Both the position numbers and the translations under genes were made by a program. The notes under the pieces are model-generated. The model did no database searches, was not told where the DNA came from, and saw nothing but the letters and a program-made list of their open reading frames with translations. Shown here in pieces: positions 46,601 to 58,694 of a stretch of DNA of 64,000 nt; the stretch's first letter is position 1, and each line of letters opens with the position of its first letter. The stretch lies in contig NC_041010.1 in the NCBI RefSeq assembly GCF_004193775.1, forward strand, positions 39,235,562 to 39,299,561. Reading direction: 5' to 3'. The stretch is from Glycine soja (Eukaryota > Streptophyta > Magnoliopsida > Fabales > Fabaceae).

Positions 46601-49339
46601 TTCCTAGTTCTTGAAGATAAAAAAAAATGTGTTTCCATTACCTCTTTTTTGAACATTTCCATAATCCTTTTTTGGTTTTTTAATTTATTTACAAATGTAA
46701 AAATCTCTTTTTACTTTTAAAGTTTTTGACTGACAACTTTTTTCAAGGTTTTCCAATGAAATTCAGAAACAGGAAATGATATCCCCAGAAATCGTAGACT
46801 CCAAATACTCTGTTCTGTTTGCTACATGGATAAATTGAATTTCAACCAGCTGGTAGTATCATAGTTATCAGTATCGTACAAACCACAATACGATACTGTT
46901 CTTTATTATTGATCATGAATCCTAAGCTTCACGATACAGTTCAATTCATGAATCGGAAAATAGGCCTTTCGTTTCACGATTTGATCCCAATTCTTCTCCC
47001 AAGGCTGGTATAACCCAGGACAAGGAATTATTGTAACTGCTTAATCCTTGCTTACTTAACTAGATCAAATTTTATATTGAAAAAGCAACAGAGTAATGTA
47101 AAAGAAACAAGCAAATCTGAATTGCTCTCATAACAAAAATTCAGATAAGTAGATAGTCACATTACTGACATTGCACAAGGAAGACCATCTAGCATTTGAC
47201 TTTCAAACAGAAGTTTTATCATATGATATTAGAAAGCAACCAAAAAATGAAGGATAGTTTCACGTAACTTCATTCCTGTGATAAAAGAAACTGCAATAAT
47301 ATATGCAATACCTATCACTATTAGGAAGTCAATTATACATGAAGTATGAGTCCAATACTTACAGTCTTCGTACATGCTCTTCCACAGGCCTGACATAAGA
47401 GAACTGTTGGCTCCTTGATCCTTGGTAAACAAACTCCCCAGCAGTAGGTCTGACTGCCTGGTCAAATATGCAATAACATATGGATGCAAAACTTCTTTTC
47501 GGGAAGAGCAAAAAAACAGAAAAGATTTAATTTTAGGGAATGATTATCGCCTATGAATGGAAACCTTTATTGTATTAAATTCGTGTGCAACAATTTTTAC
47601 CTTTATTAGGCCATAACTAGCCGAAGTTAGCTTTTTCACAGGAGAAAAATCCAGTGAATTATTTGAAATAAATTTTCCCTGTCCATTTTGTTGGTATGCA
47701 AATTTGTTGTTAAGCTCATTGATCTTCTGTTGGACCACTGGTTTCAAGTTCTCCAGTTCATTCAACGAAATTAACAATTTCTACAGCAAGAAATTGAAAA
47801 TCAGATTAATTCTAAGATTTTTTAAAAACAAATTTTCATTTGGAGAAGAGTGTCAAGAACTAACCTTTTTCAATGATTCTTTCTGCCTTTGTGGAGATGA
47901 TCTATAGTCTCGGTGGCGTGGTATTGTCTCAGACACCAAACTAAAACAAAACAAAAGGAATGACCCCTCAATGCAGTTTAATGACTAAGTAACAAATACA
48001 ATTAAGTTGAGCTGTTTTGAACCATTAAACTGAAGAGAAATATAATATGTGTCAAATAATGATATGAGCCACCTTGTGTTACCTAGAAAATCTTAAAAGC
48101 ATGACATATAGGTCAATAATATTCTTCTCTGCACGAAAGATATCAGCCTGCAATGTTAAAACCAATAATTGAGGGTCACGCACAGCAACTAAACAATCAA
48201 GAACACATCATGACCACATGAACTGATGACATTTATAGATATAAATCAAAACTGAAGTAGGACCATAAATTCTGGAATAGAAAAAATATTAGCACAAGTG
48301 GCAATTAGTAAAAGCACAAAATATACAGAGAAAAAGAATAATTATTCAACGATCCTGCATAATATAAAATAATTGCAAGGAAAAGGCAAACAAAACTAGA
48401 TAGTGACATTCATGTACGTCACTCTTCATATCACTAACATTATCTCGTAACTATCTCATGTTAAATTCTAAATACTATCAAAAATTGATGAACATAACCT
48501 AATATGCCTACGTAGTACGTATTTGTTCCGGACATGGCCCAAGCCTAAACAGTCCGACCTACCACGGGCCAACAATGCACCCCAGCACAATTGCCAGCAG
48601 ATTACATAGCTTGGCCTAGACCACGGACATGACCAATGTCTGACCACACCCAGGCTTAACTGCTTACATGAAACTCTAACACCAGTAATCCAGTAAGGGC
48701 CTTGCATCCCATCATCACATAACTAAGTGTGATCCACTTGCCTACTGCCGATTCTAAGTATGAGCATCCTGACAGTTGACGAACATATGACACATTTTGA
48801 CCCACCCAAACATGCCACCTTCAAAATGCCTATATGCACACTGAGGAACCCCTCCCCTTTCAGGTACTGAGGTACGCTTTTCTTTTTTTCACTCATTGAT
48901 ACCACTACTCTTCTGGTCACTTATTTTGGCATCAAATTCTCTGCACCCTCATCCAACATCAAGACCAAATCCCCGTGAACAATATTCAAATTTAAAAGTG
49001 CATTTTATGATATAAAAGTATCTCATAAAAAGCTATTCAGCAGTGCAGATTGCACTCTCTTTCTATGTATCTCTAATCCTTACATTCCACGCACAATAAA
49101 ATCTATGAATTGAAGCATATTAATTTTTTCTAAAACAAAAAATTGTTAAATTGTAGCATATAGGGTTCTTCGTTCCCATGCCATTGAAAAAGCACGAAGG
49201 TGAAGAGAAGGACCTGTCGGAGGATGTTGTCAGCGATGCGGTAGTAGAATCGGAGGGAGATTCGGTTATCGACATCGACTTTCTGAGCACTGGCAGCGAT
49301 GTTGATCCTGTTCCTGTCCGAAGAAGAAGAAGACCTCAT
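43610..49339 (-). CDS. AMSH: AMSH-like JAMM ubiquitin thioesterase (AMSH1/AMSH3 type)
   Basis: Fourteen exons on -: 49214-49339 (ATG), 48083-48147, 47865-47940, 47601-47780, 47363-47457, 46300-46405, 46168-46214, 45560-45908, 45302-45391, 44881-44943, 44714-44788, 44526-44588, 44328-44380 and 43610-43784 (TGA). They sum to 1,563 nt, exactly 521 codons with the stop, so the frame closes: 520 residues, close to the ~507 of Arabidopsis AMSH1/3. The N-terminus is an MIT-like helical region (VDVDNRISLRFYYRIADNIL, RAEKNIIDLYVMLLRFSS). The middle holds PPKEETLSRHSILGPNGLKG and a Pro-rich linker. The C-terminal MPN+ domain has ETCGVLAG and the JAMM zinc motif in HTHPTQSCFMSSID (HxHx7SxxD), then YMNPDLKFEVIDLR. 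Family knowledge: AMSH cleaves K63- and K48-linked ubiquitin on endosomes with ESCRT-III, for vacuolar sorting and autophagy. All catalytic residues are present. Confidence 0.93.
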
Positions 49340-50316
49340 CGTTTCTCGAAACGCAGCGTTTCACCGTCGTCGTCGTCGTATTCCTAGAAACGCAACAACG
49401 ACGTCAACACTGCGCAAGGCGAGGGATGGCGAAGTTATCGGTGGTCGATCATGGATGTCGGCGTAGATCGAGTTGAGGGGACGAAGAAGGGTGAATGAAT
49501 GCAAAGTATTTGTAATTTGTGGTTGTTGTGAGGGCAAATATGGCAACGTGGGGTTGCTTCAGGGTCTGTTTGGCTGCTCCCGCGTCGCCATATCTTTATT
49601 TTCTCTCCCTTTTTTATATTATAAATTTTCAAAATGCTGCAGTGTTGTACCTTACTACTTACTTAGACATTGGGCGAATTCTCCGTAAAATATTTTAGGC
49701 TTACGTCACTTTGCTCGTTAAGTTTCATACTTATTTTGTTTTATTACATTTAATTTTAATCCTTTACGTTGTCAAAAGTTTCTTTAATTTTCTTTTTCCG
49801 TTTTCTGTCAACCATGTTAATGCTCGTTAACTTTAAAATTTTAAAATCGTGGCGGCAAATAACCGTTACTATGTGTATTTTAATTACAAACTATTATAAT
49901 AACCTTTGTTGGTGACTTTATGGCACCTTCAAATCCTCCGGTCACGAAAAACCCAAAATTGCACCACGCAACAACCATCGTTTCCTTTACTCTCCAAAAA
50001 AGTCCAAATCAACGTCCACCGTTTCCTCGCCTCTTTAAAACCATAGCAAAACAATCAACACAAATTCTGAACTACGAATCCAAATTACTTAGAAACACTC
50101 CAGAAAACAAAAACAAAATGCTACTCCTAGGTCATGCTAATTGAACTATAAATATATAATAAAATCAGTATTAGTTTTTATTATGAATATACTCTACGTC
50201 CCATAATCATATGACCAAGTTCAACTTGGCCAGTGATCATGCTAATTAAATTGAAGAGATGAAGTCCTAGGTGTATTCTTTACTAGGCACGGCTAGTTTT
50301 CTTTTATTATTTTCAT
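49340..50316. other. 5' flank of the AMSH-like gene and spacer
   Basis: 49340-49560 probably contains the AMSH 5' UTR and promoter; a GTCGTCGTCGTCGT run lies just upstream of the ATG on +. The remainder is spacer. The small open frame at 49920-50144 has no motif. Confidence 0.5.
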
Positions 50317-51345
50317 GGGCAAATTTAATGTACAGGGTCCTTTTAGAAACAATTTACGGAAGATGGTCTCTTTTAAAACAAATTACAGAGGGGGTCTTTT
50401 TCTTACGTGGGTGCTGCCATTGACACTAGCGGGAAGCCTGAACCGCCAGTGACAATAGCGGGATAGGACGAGAAAAGCGTACCGCCATTTCTCCTGACGG
50501 GACATGCCTACGTGGGCAGTCCCGCCATTGGAGCTGGCGGGATAGGCATGCAAGAATGAGAATCTCTTTTGAATTTTCCATTCAATTTTTATTTTGTTTT
50601 TGTCGATTTCTCGAGAAACTAACGGAAAAGGGGCAAAACGAGAAATTTCAGCAGCGTTAAATTTCACACCATTTTGGTTGTGGCATTCTTTTTTTTTCTA
50701 ACTATTTTAGTTTTTATCGAATTAAAATAAAAATGAATTAATTTGGTTTCAGTTTTAGTTAATTGTGATTTTTTTCTCGAGCGGTCTTAACTGTTTTGTA
50801 AATAAAAAGGATTGGACATTAAACTCTTGAAATAAAAATAAATCTGATTTCAGGTTTTAGTTAATCGTGAGTTATTTTTTGTGATTAAAATAAAAATGAA
50901 TTTAGTTTTGGGTTTTAGTTAATTGTGATTTAATGATGGCAGATGCTGTTGCCTTACTCAAACTAGAGGAAAAGCTTCCTTCATATGCGGTTATGTTATT
51001 CAGGTATTATCATTATATTATTTTAGAATACGTAGTAGTATTATTTTTAGCAAAAATAAATTTGTATTATCTCCTATCCCGCCAGCTCCAATGGTGGGAC
51101 TGCCAACGTAGGCATGTCCCGCCAGGAGGAATGGCGGTACGCTTTTCTCACTCCTGCCTGTCCCGCTGCTACGAATAGCGGCACCCCCTATCCCGCCATT
51201 GTCACTGGCGGTTCAGGCTTCCCGCCAGTGTCAATGGCGGCACCCACGTAAGAAAAAGACCCCCTCTGTAATTTGTTTTAAAAGAGACCATCTTCCGTAA
51301 ATTCTTTCTAAAAGGACCCTGTACAGTAAATTTGCCTATTCTCAT
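50308..51345. mobile_element. MULE-like element with long terminal inverted repeats and 9-bp target duplication
   Basis: Inverted arms of about 232 and 264 bp (50317-50548 and 51073-51336) match closely from GGCAAATTTA and TGTACAGGGTCCTTTTAG inwards. They flank a 520-bp AT-rich centre. Flanks are TATTTTCAT (50308-50316) and TATTCTCAT (51337-51345), a 9-bp duplication with one mismatch. Nine-base duplications with long inverted ends are the hallmark of Mutator-like elements. The left arm lacks about 30 bp found in the right arm. No transposase is present, so it is non-autonomous. The arms are rich in CCGCCA/TGGCGG motifs. Confidence 0.85.
50933..51003 (+). pseudogene. Possible captured exon inside the MULE-like element
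   Basis: ATG-led segment MMADAVALLKLEEKLPSYAV followed by MLFR and a donor-like CAG|GTATTA at 51003. It is protein-like but unrecognised. It lies in the otherwise AT-rich core, as a Pack-MULE cargo exon would. It is short enough to be chance. Confidence 0.3.
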
Positions 51346-51497
51346 TTGTATTTTCCACCGCATAAAAAAAAGAAACTGAAGAGACAAAGAGATGAGATAT
51401 CAGTTACAATTCTACTTGCCCTATAGACCTCATGTTCGATTGCTTGGTTGACAGGATCAATTGTCAAAGTTGTCCAATTGAATATGACACACTTCGT

Positions 51498-51738
51498 TGT
51501 TAGAGTTTTGTGGTCTTAGTTCATTTGTCTCACATCGCTTGATTTGTAAAAATTTGTGTCTCATTAGTATTATATATAGAGACACCTTGTAAGCTTTAAA
51601 GTGTGCCAGTAATAAAAGTTCTTTTAGTGTAGTCGTGGACGTAGGTACATACATTGTGCGCTGAACCACGTTAAAACTTTGTGTCTTCTCTCTTTTCTCC
51701 TTATTCTTTTCTCTTCTTCTTATTGCTCTATACTAACA
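51498..51738 (+). repeat. copia 5' LTR
   Basis: TG...CA ends; TATA-like TATTATATATAGAGACACC near 51568, matching the 3' LTR at 55925. Confidence 0.92.
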
Positions 51739-51740
51739 AC

Positions 51741-51752
51741 TGGTATCAAGAG
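51741..51752 (+). other. Primer-binding site, initiator Met-tRNA type
   Basis: TGGTATCAAGAG begins two bases after the LTR end; it resembles the usual plant copia site complementary to the initiator tRNA. Confidence 0.8.
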
Positions 51753-54451
51753 TTTTTGGTTACTCCACGGGATTTCCTTAGTTTAGAGAAATTAGTGGGA
51801 GTCTTCTCAGTTTAGAGGAGGCAGTGGAAGCAATGGCATTAGAAGAGGGGAAGGTGAAGATCGAGAAGTTCGATTGCAAAGATTTCTGCTTTTGGAAGAT
51901 GCAGATAGAGGATTATCTATATCAGAAGAAGTTGTATCAACCCTTATGAGGGGATAAGCCAGATGACATGAAGCAAGAAGAATGGAACTTGCTAGATCAA
52001 CAAGCTCTTGGCGTGATCAGATTGACATTAGCCAAGAACGTTGCGTTCAACATCGTAAACGAGAAGACTACTGCAGGCTTAATGAAGGCGTTATCAGATA
52101 TGTACGAGAAGCCGTCGGCAGCCAACAAAGTATATTTGATGCGTCGGTTGTTCAACCTCAAGATGGGAGAAGGTATCTCTATAACTGATCATATTAATGA
52201 ATTTAATACTATTCTTGCCCAATTGGAGTCAGTGCAGATTAAATTTAAGGATAAGGTGAAGGCATTGATTCTATTGTCATCACTACCGAATAGATGGGCT
52301 GCAACTGTTACTGCAGTTAGTAGTTCTATAAGGGAGAACACAATAAAGCTTAGTAACATCCATGACTTAATCTTAAGCGAAGATGTTCACCAGAGAGATT
52401 CAGGAGAATCTTCTAGTCATGTTTCTAATTCAGCATTGAATACTGAAGACAGAGGAAGGACTACCCAGAATGGTCGAGGCAAATCAAAGTCAAGAAGGAA
52501 AGGTCAGACAAAATTTCAAAGTGACATTATTTACTGGAATTGTGACAAGAGAGGTCACTTTACCAATCAGTGCAAGGCACCAAAGAAGAACAAGACTCAA
52601 AAAAACAAGAAGCGCGATGATGATGAATCCGCAAATGCAGCAACTGATGAATTTGATGATGCATTAATTTTCAACTTGGATAGTCCTGTTGATTCATGGA
52701 TTATGGACTCAGGTGCGTCGTTCCACACCACTCCCTCTAAAGATTTATTATCTAACTATATTTCTGGAAGATTTGGGAAAGTTTACCTTGCAGATGGAAA
52801 ATCTCTAGACATTGTCAGAAGAGGTGATATTGACATCAAGACCTCCAGTGGATCCCTATGGACATTGCACAATGTCAGACATATTCCTGCCTTAAAGAGA
52901 AATTTAATATCTATAGGACAGTTGGATGAGGGGCTTTACACCACTTTTGGAGATGGAGATTAGAACATAACAAAAGGCAATCTCGTTGTGGCTCGTGGAA
53001 AAAAGCGAGGATCTTTTTACATGATTGCAGATGAGGAGGATATGGTAGTAGTTACTGAGGCTATCAATAATTCAACCCTGTGGCATCAAAGACTTGGACA
53101 CATGAGTGAAAAAGGAATGAAGCTTATGGCGGCAAAAGGTAAGCTATCAAGCTTGAAGCATGTTGATGTTGGTGTTTGTGAACACTGTATCTTTGGAAAG
53201 CAGAAAAAGGTTAGCTTCTTAAGGGCAGGGAAGACTCCTAAAGTTGAAAAGTTAGAATTGTTGCACACAGATGTTTGGGGGTCAGCCCTAGTGAAATCTG
53301 TTGGAAATTCACACTATTATGTCACCTTTATCGACCACTCTACCAGAAAGGTATGAGTTTATTTTCTTAAAAATAAATCTGATGTGTCTTCTGTGTTTAA
53401 AAGGTGGAAAACAGAAGTTGAAAATCAGGCAGGTCTAAAGGTTAAAAGTCTGAAACCTGACAATGGAGGGGAATATGATAGTTAGGAGTTTAAAGACTTC
53501 CGTTCAGAACATGGGATCAGAATGATTAAGACAATACCAAGAACACCTAAGCAAAACGGTGTTGCAAAAAGGATGAATAGAACCTTGAACGAGAGAGCGA
53601 GGTGTATGCAGATCCAATCTGGCTTGCCTAAAGCATTCTGGGCAGAAGCAATAAACACAACAGCATATCTCATCAATAGAGGACTATCAGTTCCTTTGAA
53701 TTATCAGCTGCTCGAAGAAGTATGGTCTGGAAAGGAGGTAAAACTTTCGCATTTGAGAATTTTTTGTTGTGTTTCATATATACTGACAGACTCTAATAGT
53801 AGGGATAAATTGGACCTGAAGGCGAAGAAGTGTTATTTTATTGGTTATGGATTTGACATGTATGGCTACAGGTTTTGTGATGGCCAAAACAAGAAAGTTA
53901 TCAGAAGCAGAAATGTCACTTTTAATGAGAACTTATTTTATAAGGACAAATTTTCTGTAGAATCTACATGTGCAGGTAAACTGTCAGAAGTTTATGAGAA
54001 AACAACACTTGAAGAAATTTCAAAAAGTGATGTAGCCAATAGAAACCAGAGTACAGGCGTAGAGGTTGAGTCAGAACCAGAACCATCAACTCTTCCAGGA
54101 AGATCTAACAGAACTTCAGTACCACCAGATAGGTATTCCCCTTCATTGGATTATTTGTTGTTAACTGATGCTAGTGAGCAACTCAGGATTTAACAGATGT
54201 GACATGTGCTGCTACGTTAAGAAATATACTAATAGCTATGTTATCCTTGTCGTATATGTTGATGACATGTTGATTGCAGGATCTAGTATGGCAGAAATTA
54301 ACAGGTTGAAGCAGCAGTTGGCAGAAAACTTTGAAATGAAGGATCTTGGTCCAACTAAACAAATCCTTAGTATGAGAATTCTTAGAAATAGATCAGAAGA
54401 AATTTTGAAGCTATCTTAGGAGAAATATATAAACAAGTTGCTTGATGTATG

Positions 54452-54546
54452 CTATGGTGTGTACCAAAGCTGACATAGCACATGCAGTGGAAGTTGTCAG
54501 TAGGTCCCTATCAAATCCAGCAAAGGAGCATTGTGAAGGCGTAAAG
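54452..54546 (+). repeat. Duplicated RT-RNase H segment, left copy
   Basis: Starts ATGGTGTGTACCAAAGCTGA and runs to AAAGTG; matches 55136-55232 (ATGGTGTGTACCAAACCTAA...) with roughly one substitution per ten bases. The TRIM separates the two copies. Confidence 0.85.
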
Positions 54547-55135
54547 TGTTAGGGAATTCAAGGGGATTAAACACCGGATAGATTTACACCGGTGGATCAC
54601 GAGCCACCACATAAGGGAACTTGACACCACACTTTAACCCAAAACCTTAAGGCTCAAGTCTATGGATCTTCTCCTCACTTATATGGTGCTCCACTTTTGT
54701 CTGATGTGGAACTTCACCTCACACTTGTAACCCAACAATCTTCCCCTCAAGTGTGAGTCTCTTCCACATGATAGCCTCCCCCTCGAGCGGAAGTCATCCA
54801 CGAGTATAGCCATTAGAGCCCACATGCTCTAGCTACTTGCGGTAAAACTTTCGATACAAGGGATCTCCAAGGCTAAGATCCATCACCGCCATCTTACTAG
54901 TCTGAGTTGGTCACCAAGTCGAACCATCGGTTCTGGTACCAATTGTTGGGGAATTCGAGGGGAGTAAACACCGAATAGATTTACACCGGTGGAGCACGAG
55001 CCACCACATAAGGAAACTTGACACTACACTTTAATCCAAAACCTTAAGGCTTAGGTTTATGGGTCTTCTCCTCACTAATATGGTGCTCCACTTTTCCACT
55101 TTTGCCCAATATGGGACTTCACCTCACACTTGTAA
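54547..55135 (-). mobile_element. TRIM (miniature LTR retrotransposon) inserted in the copia element
   Basis: Two direct repeats of about 190 bp (54547-54737 and 54944-55135) flank about 206 bp. Read on -, the repeat starts TGTTGGGTTACAAGTGTGAG and ends in TAACA/CAACA. Directly after the 5' LTR on - is ATTGGTACCAGAACC, a Met-tRNA-like primer site. Directly before the 3' LTR is TTGAGGGGAAGA, a polypurine tract. No coding capacity is present. The LTR has a TATA-like CATATAAGTG. The outer 7 bases (TGTTGGG on -) of the right LTR are missing where it meets the duplicated copia segment. The sequence shows no 5S-like block, so it is not Cassandra as I know that family. Confidence 0.82.
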
Positions 55136-55839
55136 ATGGTGTGTACCAAACCTAACGTAGCACATGCAGAGGGAGTTGTCAGTAGGTTCCTATCAAATCT
55201 AGCAAAGGATCATTGGAAAGGCATAAAGTGGATACTCAGATATCTGAAGGGTACTTTAGGGATGTGTTTATGCTTCAAAAAAAACAATCTCACTTTATAG
55301 GAATTTTCAAATGCAGACTTGGGAGGAGATTTTAATACCAAGAAAAACACCACAGGCTACATTTTTACTTTGGGAGATATTGTTGTGAGTTGGAAGTCTA
55401 AACTTCAACATAGAGTTGTTCTCTCAACCACGGAAGCCGAGTACATAGCTATCTCAGAAGCAGCTAAGGAGATGATTTGGCTAAAGAATTTTCTCAATGA
55501 ATTAGGGAAAGAACAAGATAATGCTTCAATGTTTAGTGACAGTCAAAGTGCTATAAGTCTGGCTAAGAATCCAGTCTTCCATTCTAGATGCAAGCATATT
55601 CAATTAAGATATCATTTTATCAGGGAGTTGATAAATGATGGAGACTTATCTTTGTTGAAGATCTTAGGATCATAAAATTCAACAGATATGTTGACTAAAG
55701 TTGTTACAACTGACAAGCTGGGGCTTTGCATTGCCTCAGTTAGCCTTCGAGGATAATTAAAGATGAAGGTGCTACACTAGGTAAAGAGTCGATGAACCCA
55801 TTGCTTACAAGGAGCTGCTAGAGTTTGGAACTTAGACCT

Positions 55840-55852
55840 CAAGTGGGAGAAT
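55840..55852 (+). other. Polypurine tract of the copia element
   Basis: CAAGTGGGAGAAT directly before the 3' LTR, the plus-strand priming site. Confidence 0.75.
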
Positions 55853-56091
55853 TGTTAGAGTTTTGTGGTCTTAGTTCCTTTGTCCCATATCGCTTGATTT
55901 GTAAAAACTTGTTTCTCATTAGTGTTATATATAGAGACACCTTGTAAGCTTTAAAGTGTGCAAGTAATAAAAAGTCCTCTTAGTGTAGCCGTGAACGTAG
56001 GTATATACATGTATTGAACCACATTAAAACTTTGTGTCTTCTCTCCTTTCTCCTTATTCCTTTATCTTCTTTTTATTGCTCTATACTAACA
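55853..56091 (+). repeat. copia 3' LTR
   Basis: Same ends as the 5' LTR; visible differences include TTCATTTGTCTCACATCG versus TTCCTTTGTCCCATATCG, so the insertion is not recent. Confidence 0.92.
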
Positions 56092-56102
56092 TTCATTCCA
56101 AG

Positions 56103-56105
<3 letters not shown>

Positions 56106-56145
<40 letters not shown>
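56106..56145. repeat. (AT)n microsatellite
   Basis: AT run about 15 bp 3' of the copia 3' LTR. Confidence 0.92.
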
Positions 56146-56148
<3 letters not shown>

Positions 56149-57198
56149 CAACATCTTAATTGACCTCAAAATCATTCAAGATAAGATATATGTAATTTGA
56201 TCCCTCTTTCTCTCTTAACTATGCTACTAATGACACATATTAAAATGATATAATGTTATAATTATGATATTTATGATCTTCATTCAATCATTCGATCAAC
56301 TTTATAACTCCAACATGTATATACACCCATAATCTTCTTAAGATACATTTTGTCCCAAGACACGTCTTTATTGGTTTACTGACTTGGACGTTAAAGATTT
56401 TATAGGAGTACACAACCCTCCAATAAGTAACAGCCTCAACGAAACAATTGAAAACATCCACATCTCCTTCTGAACCTAGGTTAATACTCAATATCATGCA
56501 ACAAGAGTATAGATAGTTTTTTCAGATATCATTAATTCTATACTAATGCAAAGATCTACCCAATATTAGCTATATAATGATGTTTTCTCTCATTCTTTCT
56601 CAAATTTGTTCTCACTCATCTCCAAAAACATATACACCAAGGATCATGAATACAAGTTTTATAGATTATTTTCATAAAGACAAATGGCAATGTTAGTTTC
56701 TCTAGGATTTTTATATTATTAATAGATAAAAGAGACTAAATTACATTAATATCATTTTTGGGTCATCATGGCATATATTATTGTGAAGTATATATCTTCC
56801 CTAATGACTATTTTTCATCAATCAACCTAGTTGATTATCTTTAGTAAGATTTTTTCTCTTAATCATGTCTTTCATCACAAAAATATGATTATGAAATGAT
56901 TAAAATCTTGTTATAAAATTAGAATTTAGGTAGAATGTACTGAATAAATTATGTTATCAACTAATTATCACTCTATGTATAACTTTTAAAATAATTATTA
57001 AAGGTCAACAATTTTATGATAAGAATTTATGAATATAAAATTCTTTACAATTCCATGCATTCTAGTTAATTTCTTAAAAATTATAAAAGTGTCATTTTAG
57101 TCATGAGATTACCAAAGATCAGTAATTAGTCCTTATTGTTAAAATTTCAGAACTAAATGTTTATGTAATTAATTAAATTATGCATGCATTGTGCAGGG
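56146..57198. other. AT-rich spacer upstream of the kinase relic
   Basis: No exon was recognised. If the kinase relic once had extracellular and transmembrane exons they are not visible here. Confidence 0.55.
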
Positions 57199-57960
57199 AT
57201 TGATGCTAAATGGTCAAGAAGTGGCGGTTAAGAAGCTGTCATTGGAATCTAGGCAAGGAGTTAGAGAATTCACCAATGAAGTCAGACTATTACTAAGAAT
57301 TCAGCACAAGAACTTGGTTACATTACTGGGTTGTTGTGCAGAAGGGCCTGAAAAGATGCTTGTATGAGTATCTTCCTAATTAAAGCCTTGATTGCTTTCT
57401 GTTTGGTATTGGGAAAAGATGTTTATTCACCTTTGTTCTGTGGTTGTTTGTGGGCAGTGATTGATTGACAACAGTTATAACATAACAAATTTCAGATAAG
57501 AGGAGGTCTTCATCTTTGAGCTGGGCAACGCGATTTAGAATAGTTGCAGGTGTGGCAAGAAGACTTCTCTACCTGCAGGAAGAGGCCTCGGAAAGAATTA
57601 TTCATAGGGACATTAAAGCTAGTAACATATTGCTGAATGAGAAATTAAATCCTAAGATTATTTCCTTCTTGTTGTTGGTTATTAAGGTGTAGGTATCCAT
57701 ATGCTTTTATATATTTGATGAATGCAGTGGTTACATGGGCCCTGAATATGCATTGCATGGATATCTGTCTGTGAAGACGGATGTTTTCAGTTATGGAGTC
57801 TTGCTGTTGGAAATAGTCAGTGGGAGAAAAAAACCATGATGTGCAGCTTGGTTCAGAAAAGGCAGTTCAATATATCATTAGAGTGGGGACTAAGCTCCAA
57901 GGGGTCTCCCATTAGGGGAATGCTTAAGCCTTAATGTTAAAAAAACAGTTGCAAGAAAAT
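57199..57960 (+). pseudogene. Cysteine-rich receptor-like kinase (DUF26-type) kinase-domain relic
   Basis: After an acceptor (TTGTGCAG at 57198) the frame reads [40 protein letters not shown] and [14 protein letters not shown], i.e. kinase subdomains II-V with the VAVKKL lysine. The rest is recognisable only in shifting frames. It includes the subdomain VI-VII equivalents ([32 protein letters not shown]), which lie at about 57546-57655. Next comes [20 protein letters not shown] and [13 protein letters not shown], at about 57730-57830. The DFG region is deleted and introns seem to be lost or partly retained. Extracellular DUF26 domains and the membrane segment are absent. Family knowledge: these are plasma-membrane stress and defence kinases in large tandem clusters. 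Clearly non-functional. Confidence 0.85.
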
Positions 57961-58694
57961 GTTCCTTATCTTCAAGGGACAATCGAAGTATGCTTTTATT
58001 AAATAGGTTTGGTTGGATTATTTTTATTATTAAAAGTTTAAGTGAGTTAAATTCTAATAAGATTCTCACAATAAGATCCTTATGTCAACAGCAAAAGTGA
58101 ACTCACATCCTTGTAAAATTGTTAGATGAATCAATAGTAATTTTAATCTGTCAAATTTAGAAAAAAACTATTTATATCAGGATCTTAACATGATTATTTA
58201 TTTAAATATTCCCATTAGTAGTGAAATGGATTGAAATAGTTTGCTTCTTATATCAATTAGATCCATCTTAAACTATTTTCTTACCCGCCCAATAACCTTC
58301 AAATGTGGGTCGGGTCTCGGGCCTTGGCTCAGCCATAAATGCATTGTACTATTCTATTTCAATCCATTTTACACGATTTTACTTCCCTTCCACCAATCTA
58401 TACATAGCCTTAGGCATTTAGGCATTAGGTGATGGAGATGAATAAAAATCTTACTACGGCAACCTACAAGCAAACAGATTCGCTTCCATTCCAAAACAAA
58501 ACACTGACATAAATAGTAGAAATACGGGCATCATTTGTTATAAGAAAATATATCAAATTCTACATTGATAAACCAGGAGACAGTATTTTCTATAAGTACC
58601 ACCCCTAAAGAAAATCCAGAATTAAAGCCAACTTAACAAAACCAGCATCCACCATATATAATTCAGAAACAAATGCAAAGCTAACAAATAGAAC
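57961..58694. other. Spacer between the kinase relic and RPS7
   Basis: No gene was seen; the right part contains the RPS7 3' UTR (minus strand). Confidence 0.55.

Larger units (their letters stand above)
51833..55677 (+). pseudogene. copia gag-pol polyprotein, disrupted
   Basis: ATG at 51833 opens gag; an in-frame TGA follows near 51948, after which gag is open for over 300 codons (NEKTTAGLMKALSDMYEKPS, LFNLKMGEGISITDHINEFN). The zinc knuckle reads YWNCDKRGHFTNQC, its first Cys replaced by Tyr. The protease motif WIMDSGASFHTT is intact. GAG-pre-integrase (LWHQRLGHMSEKGMKLMAAK) and integrase (LLHTDVWG, HYYVTFIDHSTRK, KPDNGGEYD, TPKQNGVAKRMNRTL) carry stops near 52961, 53356 and 53484. RT is mostly deleted: the frame jumps near 54180 from the integrase linker to just before YVILVVYVDDMLIAGSS. 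RNase H (KNTTGYIFTLGDIVVSWKSK, LSTTEAEYIAISEAAKEMIW) follows the TRIM. No active polyprotein is possible. Confidence 0.92.
51498..56091 (+). mobile_element. copia LTR retrotransposon with internal TRIM insertion
   Basis: The 5' LTR (51498-51738) and 3' LTR (55853-56091) are about 240 bp, both starting TGTTAGAGTTTTGTGGTCTT and ending CTCTATACTAACA. The primer-binding site TGGTATCAAGAG follows the 5' LTR and a polypurine tract AAGTGGGAGAAT precedes the 3' LTR. Flanking 5-mers are TTCGT and TTCAT, a target duplication with one mismatch. The internal region is a broken copia gag-pol in the order gag, protease, integrase, RT, RNase H. Confidence 0.92.

Noticed and set aside
54547..55135. Cassandra-type TRIM
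   Set aside because: Terminal repeats and primer site fit a TRIM, but no 5S-like block was seen in the repeat.
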